From the NCBI GenBank assembly GCA_937872005.1, contig CALMPQ010000322.1:1-5958 (forward strand): 5,958 nt of DNA. Direction: 5' to 3'. The notes beneath the pieces were generated by a model, which was given only the letters and a program-made list of their open reading frames with translations, was not told where the DNA came from and ran no database searches. Below are positions 1 to 5,958 of this stretch, piece after piece. The position numbers and the translations under genes were made by a program. The DNA is from an uncultured Propioniciclava sp. GTDB taxonomy: Bacteria > Actinomycetota > Actinomycetes > Propionibacteriales > Propionibacteriaceae. Position 1 is the first letter of the stretch, and each line of letters opens with the position of its first letter.

Positions 1-1
1 C

Positions 2-883
2 CTCGGGGCGACGTTCATCCTCTACGTGCTCGTGTTCGCGCTGCCGGGCGACCCCTGGGCGGGCCGCTGCGGTGACCGCGAGTGCCCGCCGGCCTACGTC
101 GAGGCCTTCAAGCGCGAGTACAACCTCAACGAGCCGCTGCTCGTGCGCTACGCCCTCTACATGGGGCGCATCCTCCAGGGCGACCTGGGCCGCAACTTCC
201 GCGGCAACTACGTCCTCGACGAACTGATCGCGCGGTACCCCACCACGCTGAAGTTGGCGCTCATCGCCCTCGCGTGGACGGCCGTCATCGGCATCACCGC
301 CGGCATCATCGCCGCCCTCCGCAAGGGCCGCTTCATCGACTACCTGATCACGGTCTCGACGCTCGTGGTCATCTCGATCCCGGTGTTCGTCATCGGCGCG
401 ATGAGCCAGTTCGCGATCCTCAAGGCCGGCCTCACCGACGTCATCGCCGTCACGGCCAGCGCCGGCACCTGGCAGCAACTGATCCTGCCCGGCATCGTCC
501 TGGGATCGTTGTCGGTGGCCTACATCGCGCGCCTGACCCGCACGACGCTGGTCGAGAACCTGCGCGCCGACTACGTCCGCACCGCGAAGGCCAAGGGCCT
601 CACCCGGCCCCGCACCATCGGCGTGCACGCGCTCCGCAACTCGATGATCCCCGTCATCACCTACATGGGCTTCGACTTCGGTTCGCTCATGGGCGGCGCG
701 ATCGTCACCGAACGCATCTTCAACGTCAACGGCATCGGTGGCTTCATCTTCCAGAGCATCAACGCTCGAGACGGCGCCAACGTCGTCGGTGCCGTCACCA
801 TCCTGGTGATGGTGTACCTGCTCATGAACCTGATCGTCGACGTGCTGTACGGCGTCCTGGATCCGAGGATCTCCCATGACTGA
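2..883 (+). CDS. dppB: Peptide-type ABC importer permease, DppB/OppB-like (5' partial)
   Basis: Inner-membrane permease subunit of a dipeptide/oligopeptide importer; it pairs with the next gene product to form the channel. The reading frame is open from position 2 to the stop at 881-883, giving 293 visible residues. A GTG at 26 is not the true start, because the codons before it already encode the first membrane helix (LGATFILYVLVFALPGDP, visible residues 1-18), typical of the DppB N-terminus; about 20 residues are probably missing. Further hydrophobic segments lie at about 84-106, 113-140, 158-178, 214-235 and 260-283. The EAA-type loop that docks on the ATPase is at about 189-218 (DYVRTAKAKGL followed by LRNSMIPV), and the protein ends LDPRISHD, as usual for the family. 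Two cysteines, C23 and C28, sit in the extracytoplasmic loop after helix 1. The stop overlaps the dppC start by 8 nt. The family call is firm; dipeptide specificity is inferred from family resemblance only. Confidence 0.93.
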   Translation, partial: LGATFILYVLVFALPGDPWAGRCGDRECPPAYVEAFKREYNLNEPLLVRYALYMGRILQGDLGRNFRGNYVLDELIARYPTTLKLALIALAWTAVIGITAGIIAALRKGRFIDYLITVSTLVVISIPVFVIGAMSQFAILKAGLTDVIAVTASAGTWQQLILPGIVLGSLSVAYIARLTRTTLVENLRADYVRTAKAKGLTRPRTIGVHALRNSMIPVITYMGFDFGSLMGGAIVTERIFNVNGIGGFIFQSINARDGANVVGAVTILVMVYLLMNLIVDVLYGVLDPRISHD

Positions 884-1829
884 CCCGTCGAACGAGCAGA
901 CCACCGCGGCCGCGGCAGCGGGGCAGCCGGAAGCGGCCGGCGTCCAGACCGAGGACCGCCACGCGTCGCTGTGGTCGGACGCCTGGGGTGAGATGCGGCG
1001 CAACCCGCTGTTCTGGATCTGCATCGGGCTGATCGCCGTGTTCGTGACGATGGCGGCGTTCCCGACCCTGTTCACCCGGGTCGACCCCGCCTACTGCGAC
1101 CTGAAGATGGCGCGCCAGGTGCCGCAGGCCGGCCACCCCTTCGGTCTCGACCTGCAGGGCTGCGACGTCTACGCCCGCACCATCCACGGCGCCCGCGCCT
1201 CGATCATGGTCGGGGTGTTCGCCACGCTGGCGACCACCACCCTCGGCATCCTCATCGGCACCATCTCGGCCTATGCCGGCGGCTGGGTCGACACCCTGCT
1301 GAGCCGCATCGGCGAGATCTTCTTCGCCATCCCGATCCTGCTCGGCGGCATCGTGATCCTCTACTCGCTGCCGACCCCCGACCGGCAGCCGTTGGTGCTG
1401 CAGGTGCTCAAGGTCGTGATGGCGATCGCCGTGCTGGGCTGGCCCAGCCTGGCCCGCATCATGCGCTCCTCGGTGCTGCAGGTGAAACCGAACGAGTACG
1501 TGCAGGCGGCCCGCGCGCTGGGGGCGTCCCCGTGGCGTGTGATCACCAGCCACATCCTGCCCAACGCGCTGGCGCCCATCATCGTGGTGGCGACCATCAA
1601 TCTGGGCCAGTACATCGCGCTCGAGGCCACCCTGTCGTTCCTGGGCATCGGGCTGCGGCCACCGGCCTTCTCGTGGGGGCAGGCGATCTCGCAGGCCTCC
1701 GGCTTGGGCTACATCGTGAACACGCCGCACATGCTGCTGTTCCCGTCCCTGTTCCTGTCCCTGACCGTGCTGTCGTTCATCATGCTCGGCGAGGTCGTCC
1801 GCGACGCCCTCGACCCGAAGCTGCGCTGA
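876..1829 (+). CDS. dppC: Peptide-type ABC importer permease, DppC/OppC-like
   Basis: Second channel-forming permease of the importer, 317 residues, a normal length. The first 30 residues are Ala/Gln/Glu-rich, polar and cytoplasmic. An OppC_N-type segment follows (GEMRRNPLFWICIGL, about 38-52) with helix 1 at about 46-66. The extracytoplasmic loop carries HPFGLDLQGCDVYAR (about 87-101), a hallmark of DppC proteins, with cysteines C74 and C96. Further helices lie at about 109-132, 145-165, 176-195, 232-256 and 286-306. The EAA loop at about 206-230 (NEYVQAARALGAS, ending in HILPN) contacts the ATPases. The C-terminus, LDPKLR, is typical. ATG 876 is chosen because GAGGA at 865-869 lies 6 nt upstream and the 8-nt overlap with dppB implies coupled translation. 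The substrate is not readable from this subunit. Confidence 0.95.
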   Translation: MTDPSNEQTTAAAAAGQPEAAGVQTEDRHASLWSDAWGEMRRNPLFWICIGLIAVFVTMAAFPTLFTRVDPAYCDLKMARQVPQAGHPFGLDLQGCDVYARTIHGARASIMVGVFATLATTTLGILIGTISAYAGGWVDTLLSRIGEIFFAIPILLGGIVILYSLPTPDRQPLVLQVLKVVMAIAVLGWPSLARIMRSSVLQVKPNEYVQAARALGASPWRVITSHILPNALAPIIVVATINLGQYIALEATLSFLGIGLRPPAFSWGQAISQASGLGYIVNTPHMLLFPSLFLSLTVLSFIMLGEVVRDALDPKLR

Positions 1830-1834
1830 GGAGG
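1828..1834 (+). promoter_or_regulatory. Ribosome binding site of dppD
   Basis: GAGGAGG lies 6 nt before ATG 1841 and overlaps the dppC stop codon (1827-1829). It decides the dppD start: the same frame is open far upstream inside dppC, but only this ATG has a strong Shine-Dalgarno and begins the conserved ATPase N-terminus. Confidence 0.85.
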
Positions 1835-1840
1835 CTGATC

Positions 1841-2836
1841 ATGACCACTGAGCACCTCCTCGACGTCCGTGACCTGCAGGTCGAGTTCCGCACCCGTGAC
1901 GGGGTCGCGAAGGCCATCAACGGGGTCTCGTTCCACCTCGACGAGCGGGAGACCCTGGCGATCCTCGGCGAGTCCGGGTCGGGCAAGTCAGTGACCGCCC
2001 AGGCGATCATGGGCATCCTCGACACCCCGCCGGGCTTCGTCACCGGCGGCGAGGTGTTCCTGCGTGGGCAGGACCTGCTGAAGCTGCCCGAGAAGCAGCG
2101 CCAGTCCGTGCGCGGCCCCCAGATCGCGATGATCTTCCAGGACGCCCTGAGCTCACTCAACCCGGTGTTCCCGGTCGGTTGGCAGATCGCCGAGATGTTC
2201 CGCATCCATCGCGGCATGAACCGGTCGGACGCCCAGGCCCAGGCCGTGCGCCTCATGGAGCGGGTGAAGATCCCCGCCGCCAAGGAGCGCGTCAAGGCGT
2301 ACCCGCACCAGTTCTCGGGCGGCATGCGGCAGCGCATCATGATCGCCATGGCCATCGCGCTCGACCCGGCGGTGCTCATCGCCGACGAGCCGACCACGGC
2401 CCTCGACGTGACCGTCCAGGCCCAGATCATGCAGTTGCTCAAGGAGTTGCAGTCCGAGTCCGGCATGGGACTGATCCTGATCACCCACGACCTCGGTGTC
2501 GTCGCCGACGTCGCCGACCGGATCTCCGTCATGTACGCGGGGCGCATCGTCGAGAGCGCCGGCGTCCACGACCTGTACGACCGGCCGGCACACGCGTACA
2601 CCAAGGGGCTGCTGGACTCGATCCCGCGCCTCGACCAACGCGGCCAAACGCTGTACGCCATCGGCGGCCTGCCGCCGAACCTGCTGCGCATCCCGCCCGG
2701 TTGTCCGTTCAACCCGCGGTGCCGTTACGCCACCGACGTGTGCCGCGAGAAGCTGCCGCCGCTGGTCGAGGTGCTGCCCGGACGCCTGGCCGCGTGCCAC
2801 CACTCCAAGGAGGTGCTGGCCGATGGCCGAGCATGA
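1841..2836 (+). CDS. dppD: Peptide-type ABC importer ATPase, DppD/OppD-like
   Basis: Cytoplasmic ATP-hydrolysing subunit of the importer, 331 residues. All nucleotide-binding motifs are intact: Walker A GESGSGKS at 43-50, Q-loop Q100, signature FSGGMRQR at 158-165, Walker B ending in D182-E183, D-loop ALD at 187-189 and H-loop H216. The C-terminal oligopeptide/dipeptide-type extension contains [10 protein letters not shown] and a later ACHH, with cysteines C288, C294, C301 and C319. In this subfamily, equivalent cysteines have been reported to bind a [4Fe-4S] cluster in mycobacterial DppD; the role here is inferred. The start is set by the strong Shine-Dalgarno at 1828-1834. The 3' end overlaps dppF by 14 nt in another frame, which implies coupled translation. 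A 24-bp block encoding the signature region is identical to one in dppF, reflecting paralogy. Nothing is truncated or missing. Confidence 0.95.
   Translation: MTTEHLLDVRDLQVEFRTRDGVAKAINGVSFHLDERETLAILGESGSGKSVTAQAIMGILDTPPGFVTGGEVFLRGQDLLKLPEKQRQSVRGPQIAMIFQDALSSLNPVFPVGWQIAEMFRIHRGMNRSDAQAQAVRLMERVKIPAAKERVKAYPHQFSGGMRQRIMIAMAIALDPAVLIADEPTTALDVTVQAQIMQLLKELQSESGMGLILITHDLGVVADVADRISVMYAGRIVESAGVHDLYDRPAHAYTKGLLDSIPRLDQRGQTLYAIGGLPPNLLRIPPGCPFNPRCRYATDVCREKLPPLVEVLPGRLAACHHSKEVLADGRA
2807..2813 (+). promoter_or_regulatory. Ribosome binding site of dppF (inside dppD)
   Basis: AAGGAGG within the last codons of dppD, 9 nt before ATG 2823. It supports starting dppF inside dppD rather than at any earlier codon of the open frame, which runs back into dppD sequence with no family resemblance. 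Confidence 0.8.
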
Positions 2837-3842
2837 CGTCGTGTTGCGGGGCGAGGACCTCGTCAAGCACTACCCGATCAAGTCCGGCGTGATCCGCCGC
2901 ACCACCGGCCACGTGCGCGCGGTCGACGGAGTATCGCTGGAACTCCGACGGGGCGAGACGCTGGGTGTGGTGGGCGAGTCCGGGTGCGGCAAGTCGACCC
3001 TCGGACGCCTGCTCATGCGGCTGGAGGAGCCCACCTCGGGACGCGTGTTCCTCGACGGGGTGGACATGCACAGCACCAGCGCCTCGGAGATGCGCAAGCT
3101 GCGCCGCGACATCCAGATCGTGTTCCAGGACCCGTACACGTCACTGAACCCGCGCAAGACCGTGGGCGACATCGTGGGGGAGCCGTTCGACATCCACCCC
3201 GACGTGGTGCCGAAGGGTGGACGCCGCCGCCGCGTGCAGGAGCTGCTCGACCTCGTGGGCCTCAACCCCGAGCACATCAACCGCTACCCGCACCAGTTCT
3301 CGGGCGGCCAGCGGCAGCGCATCGGCATCGCCCGTGGTATCGCCCTCAACCCGAAGGTGCTGATCTGCGACGAGCCGGTCTCGGCGCTCGACGTGTCGGT
3401 GCAGGCCCAGGTCGTGAACCTGCTCGAGAAGCTGCAGGACGAACTCGGCCTCGCCTACGTGTTCATCGCCCACGACCTGTCGGTGGTGCGCCACATCTCC
3501 GACCGCGTCGCCGTGATGTACCTGGGCAAGATCGTCGAGGTCGGCACCGAGCAGGAGATCTACGAGACGCCGACGCACCCCTACACGCGGGCGTTGTTGT
3601 CGGCCGTTCCCGTGCCGGACCCGCGGGCTCGCGACGAGCGGCAGCAGATCGTGCTCACCGGGGACGTGCCGAGCCCGGCCAAGCCGCCGTCGGGCTGCCG
3701 CTTCCACACCCGGTGCTGGAAGGCGACCGAGTTGTGCGCCCGCGAGGAGCCGCTGCTGGAGCAGCGCCCCGACGGCAATGGGGGCCACGATTCGGCGTGC
3801 CACTACGCCGCGGAGAGCGCATCCGAGCGCCTGGCGGTGTGA
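2823..3842 (+). CDS. dppF: Peptide-type ABC importer ATPase, DppF/OppF-like
   Basis: Second cytoplasmic ATPase of the importer, 339 residues, expected to pair with DppD under the DppB/DppC channel. Motifs: Walker A GESGCGKS at 51-58, Q-loop Q102 in [11 protein letters not shown] (a typical DppF/OppF sequence), signature FSGGQRQR at 159-166, Walker B ending D183-E184, D-loop ALD at 188-190 and H-loop H217. The C-terminal extension has SGCRFHTRC and a final ACHY, with cysteines C292, C298, C305 and C326, the same four-Cys layout as DppD. The short polar tail ESASERLAV is variable in the family. The start at ATG 2823 is supported by AAGGAGG at 2807-2813. It is the last gene of the transporter block; only 22 nt separate it from mog and no terminator hairpin is visible there, so transcription could continue into the Moco genes. 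Confidence 0.95.
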   Translation: MAEHDVVLRGEDLVKHYPIKSGVIRRTTGHVRAVDGVSLELRRGETLGVVGESGCGKSTLGRLLMRLEEPTSGRVFLDGVDMHSTSASEMRKLRRDIQIVFQDPYTSLNPRKTVGDIVGEPFDIHPDVVPKGGRRRRVQELLDLVGLNPEHINRYPHQFSGGQRQRIGIARGIALNPKVLICDEPVSALDVSVQAQVVNLLEKLQDELGLAYVFIAHDLSVVRHISDRVAVMYLGKIVEVGTEQEIYETPTHPYTRALLSAVPVPDPRARDERQQIVLTGDVPSPAKPPSGCRFHTRCWKATELCAREEPLLEQRPDGNGGHDSACHYAAESASERLAV

Positions 3843-3851
3843 GGCGCAGGG

Positions 3852-3865
3852 TACGCTGGCGCGCA
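3852..3865 (+). promoter_or_regulatory. Putative leaderless promoter of mog
   Basis: TACGCT at 3852-3857 matches the actinobacterial -10 consensus TANNNT and ends 7 nt before ATG 3865, so transcription would begin at or next to the A of the start codon. No Shine-Dalgarno is present at normal spacing upstream of that ATG, unlike most other genes in the window. The -35 region (about 3829-3834) is a poor match, which is common for such promoters. It is a pattern-based inference; a short box like this can also occur by chance. Confidence 0.5.
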
Positions 3866-4338
3866 TGCCCACTGAGCGGTTCGCCCACGTCGTGACGGTC
3901 TCCGACCGCTGCGCAGCGGGCGTCCGCGAGGACCTGTCCGGGCCGGCGGCGAAGGCCGCGCTCGAGGCGTCCGGCTGGGCGGTGTCGTCCAGCCTGGTGC
4001 CCGATGGCGAGGCCGCGGTGGCGGACGCCGTGCGCTCGGCCGTGTCTGCCGGCGCTCGGTTCGTCGTGACCTCGGGGGGCACGGGTGTCGGCCCGCGCGA
4101 TCGGACGCCGGAGGGCACGCGGCGCGTCTTGGACCGCGAGGTGCCGGGCATCGCCGAACTGCTGCGGGGGGCGTCTGGGAAGCCGCACGCCTACCTGTCG
4201 CGCGGGGTGGCCGGGGTGGCCGGGCGCGCCCTGGTGGTCAACCTGCCCGGTTCGCCGCGCGCCGTGACCGAGGGGGTCGACGTGCTGCTGCCGTTGGTCG
4301 ACCACGTGCTCGACCAACTCGACGGGGGAGACCACTGA
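3865..4338 (+). CDS. mog: Molybdenum cofactor protein MogA/MoaB-like (molybdopterin adenylyltransferase)
   Basis: Cytoplasmic Moco enzyme of 157 residues; family members adenylate molybdopterin so that MoeA can then insert molybdate. The MoCF-biosynthesis fold is recognisable from the N-terminal HVVTVSDRCAAGVRED (8-23), the binding motif TSGGTGVGPRDRTPEG (69-84) and NLPGSP (126-131). D47 (in VPDGEA) and D79 (in RDRTPE) align by eye with the two functionally important aspartates of E. coli MogA. The length fits actinobacterial Mog and MoaB better than the longer E. coli MogA, so MoaB is an alternative name. ATG 3865 was chosen because homology begins just after it and a -10-like box lies 7 nt upstream; the open frame back to 3778 lies within dppF and has no family resemblance. 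The stop overlaps the moaE ATG by 1 nt (TGATG). Confidence 0.92.
   Translation: MPTERFAHVVTVSDRCAAGVREDLSGPAAKAALEASGWAVSSSLVPDGEAAVADAVRSAVSAGARFVVTSGGTGVGPRDRTPEGTRRVLDREVPGIAELLRGASGKPHAYLSRGVAGVAGRALVVNLPGSPRAVTEGVDVLLPLVDHVLDQLDGGDH
4325..4330 (+). promoter_or_regulatory. Ribosome binding site of moaE
   Basis: GGGGAG near the 3' end of mog, 7 nt before ATG 4338. Together with the TGATG junction it indicates translation of moaE by reinitiation or coupling to mog. Confidence 0.65.
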
Positions 4339-4781
4339 TGCCGCTGGTGCACTCGTCCGTGACCGGTGAGGCGCTTGACGTCGCCGCCCACGCCGCGCTG
4401 GTTTCGGGGCCTCGGGCGGGGGCGGTCGCGACGTTCGTGGGGATGATCCGCGACCACGACCCCGAGGCGGTCGGGACCGTGACGGGCATCGACTACACGC
4501 ACCACCCCGATGCCTCGCTGTTGTTGGCGCGGATGGTCGAGCGGGTACTGGGGGAGCGCGACCCGGGCGGGGAGGCGTCCGTGGCGGTGTCGCACCGGGT
4601 GGGCCACCTCGACGTCGGCGAGCTGGCGCTGGTGTGCTGCGTGGCGACGCCGCACCGGGCGGAGGCGTTCGCGCTGTGCTCGGAGATCGTCGAAGTGATC
4701 AAGGCCGAGCTGCCGATCTGGAAGCACCAGACCGAGGAATCCGGGCGACGCGTGTGGTCGCAGCTGGGGCTCGACGGGTGA
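4338..4781 (+). CDS. moaE: Molybdopterin synthase catalytic (large) subunit MoaE
   Basis: Large subunit of molybdopterin synthase, which with thiocarboxylated MoaD puts two sulfurs onto cyclic pyranopterin monophosphate to give molybdopterin; cytoplasmic. It has 147 residues, close to the usual 150. Family landmarks: GAVATFVGMIRDHD (28-41) including R38, the RVGHLDVGELALV block (about 87-99), TPHRAEAF with H106-R107, and IKAELPIWKHQ (121-131) carrying K122 and K129, which match the two conserved lysines of the E. coli active site. The middle region reads IDYTHHPDA rather than the YEAY seen in many proteobacterial MoaE proteins, a form I associate with actinobacterial members. The start overlaps the mog stop by 1 nt and the end overlaps the moaA GTG start by 4 nt. 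No moaD lies next to it, and neither end of this protein carries a MoaD-like domain. Confidence 0.95.
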   Translation: MPLVHSSVTGEALDVAAHAALVSGPRAGAVATFVGMIRDHDPEAVGTVTGIDYTHHPDASLLLARMVERVLGERDPGGEASVAVSHRVGHLDVGELALVCCVATPHRAEAFALCSEIVEVIKAELPIWKHQTEESGRRVWSQLGLDG

Positions 4782-5809
4782 GGGCGCTGCCGCTGCTGGT
4801 CGACGGGCACGGGCGCGAGCACCGCGACCTGCGCATCTCGCTGACCGACCACTGCAACCTGCGGTGCACGTACTGCATGCCCGCCGAGGGGGTGCCGTGG
4901 CTGGCCAAGGCGTCGCTGCTGACGTTGCCGGAGCTGCTCTCGATCGCCTCGGTCGCGGTGGGGGCGGGCATCACGGAGATCCGACTGACCGGGGGCGAGC
5001 CGCTGCTGCGCCGGGACATCGTGGAGATCGTGTCGGGGCTGGCGGCGCTGGAGGGGCCGGATGGGCACCCCGAGGTGTCGATGACCACCAACGGGCTCGG
5101 GCTGGGGAAGCTCGCTCCGGCTCTGGCCGAGGCCGGGCTGGCCCGGGTGAACATCTCGCTCGACACTTTGCGCGCTGACCGGTTCGTGGAGCTGGCGAGG
5201 CGGGATCGGCTGGACGACACGCTGGCCGGTGTTCAGGCCGCGGTGGACGCCGGGTTGGGCCCGTTGAAGCTCAACAGTGTGCTGATGCGGGGGATCAACA
5301 CCGATGAGGCTGTCGACCTGCTGCGGTACGCCCTCGGTCTGGGGGGCGAGTTGCGGTTCATCGAGCAGATGCCCCTGGACGCCGGCCACACCTGGACGCG
5401 CGAGGGCATGGTCACCGCCGACGAGACCCAATCCTTGTTGGAGGCCGAGTTCGAGCTGACGCCCTTGCCGGGGCGCGGGGCCGCGCCGGCGGAGCGCTAC
5501 GAAGTGCGCGAACGCTCCCTGAGCTCGTCGAAGGGTGAACTCCTGGGCACCGTCGGCATCATCGCCTCGGTGACCCGCCCGTTCTGCGGCAACTGCGACC
5601 GGCTGCGCCTCACCGCCGACGGCCAACTGCGCAACTGCCTCTTCGCCCGCGGCGAGACCGACCTGCGGACGCCCCTGCGCGCGGGCGCCCCGGTTGAGGA
5701 GCTCACCGCGCTGATCCACGCATCGCTGGCGGCCAAGCTGCCCGGGCATGGCATCAACGACCCCGGCTTCCTGCAGCCGCGGCGCCCGATGAGCGCGATC
5801 GGCGGCTGA
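4778..5809 (+). CDS. moaA: GTP 3',8-cyclase MoaA (radical SAM)
   Basis: First enzyme of Moco synthesis: a radical SAM protein that cyclises GTP to 3',8-cyclo-GTP, which MoaC converts to cyclic pyranopterin monophosphate. It has 343 residues. The N-terminal SAM cluster motif CNLRCTYC gives C26, C30 and C33; TGGEPLLR (71-78) is the GGEP-type SAM-binding motif. The C-terminal cluster that binds GTP is C270, C273 and C287 (CGNCDRLRLTADGQLRNC), and R19, R275 and R277 fall where the GTP-contacting arginines of S. aureus MoaA lie. The chain ends SAIGG; the terminal Gly-Gly is needed for activity in the family. The GTG start at 4778 was chosen because DLRISLTDHC homology begins soon after and GTGA overlaps the moaE stop by 4 nt; only a weak GGGG (4766-4769) serves as ribosome binding site. 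Oddities are His25 where Arg (or Lys) usually precedes the first cluster Cys, and a codon-usage shift near 5500. Confidence 0.96.
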   Translation: MRALPLLVDGHGREHRDLRISLTDHCNLRCTYCMPAEGVPWLAKASLLTLPELLSIASVAVGAGITEIRLTGGEPLLRRDIVEIVSGLAALEGPDGHPEVSMTTNGLGLGKLAPALAEAGLARVNISLDTLRADRFVELARRDRLDDTLAGVQAAVDAGLGPLKLNSVLMRGINTDEAVDLLRYALGLGGELRFIEQMPLDAGHTWTREGMVTADETQSLLEAEFELTPLPGRGAAPAERYEVRERSLSSSKGELLGTVGIIASVTRPFCGNCDRLRLTADGQLRNCLFARGETDLRTPLRAGAPVEELTALIHASLAAKLPGHGINDPGFLQPRRPMSAIGG

Positions 5810-5829
5810 CCGGAGTCTGATGCCGGTGG

Positions 5830-5855
5830 CCCGGCCGAGGGGTTTCTCGGTCGGG
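5830..5855 (+). terminator. Hairpin downstream of moaA, probable transcription terminator
   Basis: A 10-bp stem (5830-5839 with 5846-5855, one G-U pair at 5834/5851) closes a 6-nt loop (GGGTTT), starting 20 nt after the moaA stop. No T-run follows; the next bases are GC-rich. Hairpins without a U-tract are common at actinobacterial operon ends, so a terminator role fits, but it could also be an mRNA-stabilising structure or part of a dispersed palindromic repeat. Confidence 0.6.
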
Positions 5856-5899
5856 GCGGCGGGGTTGCTGAGGCGACGTAGGGGAGTGGTGTCTGTCGT

Positions 5900-5918
5900 G
5901 GGCCGGGGTCGGGTCGGG
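5900..5918 (+). other. G-quadruplex motif in the non-coding tail
   Basis: Four runs of at least three G (5900-5902, 5905-5908, 5911-5913, 5916-5918) are separated by 2-nt loops CC, TC and TC, a canonical G3+ pattern on the + strand. Two further G-runs follow at 5928-5930 and 5941-5943. It lies about 45 nt beyond the moaA terminator hairpin. I see no credible gene between 5810 and the window end, so this is intergenic or upstream DNA of a gene outside the window. Whether it folds or has a role is not shown by sequence. Confidence 0.55.
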
Positions 5919-5958
5919 CTCCGGCTCGGGTGGCCCCATCGGGTGGTGCGATGTCGTC

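Noticed and set aside
822..1730. 302-codon open frame on the - strand opposite dppC
   Set aside because: Antisense to an intact permease gene; composition rich in Arg, Gly, Asp and His without any domain, as expected from GC-rich third positions.
1532..1840. Upstream in-frame extension of dppD into dppC
   Set aside because: The translated extension is low-complexity shadow of dppC, while ATG 1841 has a strong Shine-Dalgarno and starts the normal DppD N-terminus.
3766..3785. GCCCC/GGGGC inverted repeat near the 3' end of dppF
   Set aside because: Only 5 bp of stem with a 10-nt loop, inside coding sequence and more than 50 nt before the stop; too weak to call a terminator.
3141..4151. 336-codon open frame on the - strand spanning dppF and mog
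   Set aside because: Crosses two real genes and the gap between them, with no motif or homology recognisable; a by-product of codon bias.
4493..5749. 418-codon open frame on the - strand opposite moaE and moaA
   Set aside because: It lies antisense to two clearly recognised genes, has Arg/Gln/His/Pro-rich low-complexity content typical of GC-rich shadow frames, and shows no recognisable motif.
5754..5939. 61-codon open frame on the - strand after moaA
   Set aside because: Pro/Arg/Ser low-complexity translation that overlaps the 3' end of moaA; no family resemblance.
5820..5958. ATG at 5820 on the + strand with a frame open to the window end
   Set aside because: It would read through the terminator hairpin and the G-rich tract, is Arg/Val/Gly-rich with codons (AGG, CGA, GGA) unlike the neighbours, and has no Shine-Dalgarno. 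Lack of stops over 46 codons is expected in such GC-rich DNA.
1..5958. tRNA, rRNA, CRISPR array, insertion sequence or attachment site
   Set aside because: The window is filled by seven contiguous genes, and reading both strands showed no repeat-spacer pattern, transposase or terminal inverted repeats.

Overview
The window is GC-rich, tightly packed bacterial DNA, and every gene is on the + strand. High GC, strong G/C at third codon positions, a GTG start, overlapping stop/start codons and one start that looks leaderless all suggest an Actinomycetota genome. Protein wording (for example the actinobacterial form of MoaE and the Cys-containing DppB/DppC loops) agrees. I cannot place it at genus level; a Propionibacteriales-type organism is only a guess.

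Positions 1-3842 hold the membrane and ATPase part of a peptide-type ABC importer: dppB (5' end cut off by the window), dppC, dppD and dppF. They are separated by 11 nt or overlap by 8-14 nt, so they look like one translationally coupled operon. The solute-binding lipoprotein (DppA/OppA-like) is not in the window and would be expected upstream. DppB and DppC form the channel; DppD and DppF are the two cytoplasmic ATPases. Each ATPase ends in the four-cysteine tail typical of this subfamily. Substrate specificity (dipeptide, oligopeptide or other) cannot be read from these four subunits.

Positions 3865-5809 hold three molybdenum cofactor (Moco) genes: mog (MogA/MoaB-like), moaE and moaA. The first starts 22 nt after dppF and has a TANNNT -10-like box 7 nt before its ATG with no Shine-Dalgarno, as expected for a leaderless promoter inside the small gap. 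mog-moaE overlap by 1 nt (TGATG) and moaE-moaA by 4 nt (GTGA). MoaA makes the first pathway intermediate from GTP (with MoaC), MoaE is the large subunit of molybdopterin synthase (with MoaD), and Mog acts at the adenylation step before molybdate insertion. moaC, moaD and moeA are not in the window.

Positions 5810-5958 appear non-coding: a 10-bp-stem hairpin that is probably the operon terminator, then a G-rich stretch with a canonical G-quadruplex pattern.

I do not see a convincing undescribed system. The most useful second-look items are the leaderless mog promoter, the abrupt codon-usage change inside moaA, and the G-rich tail after moaA.
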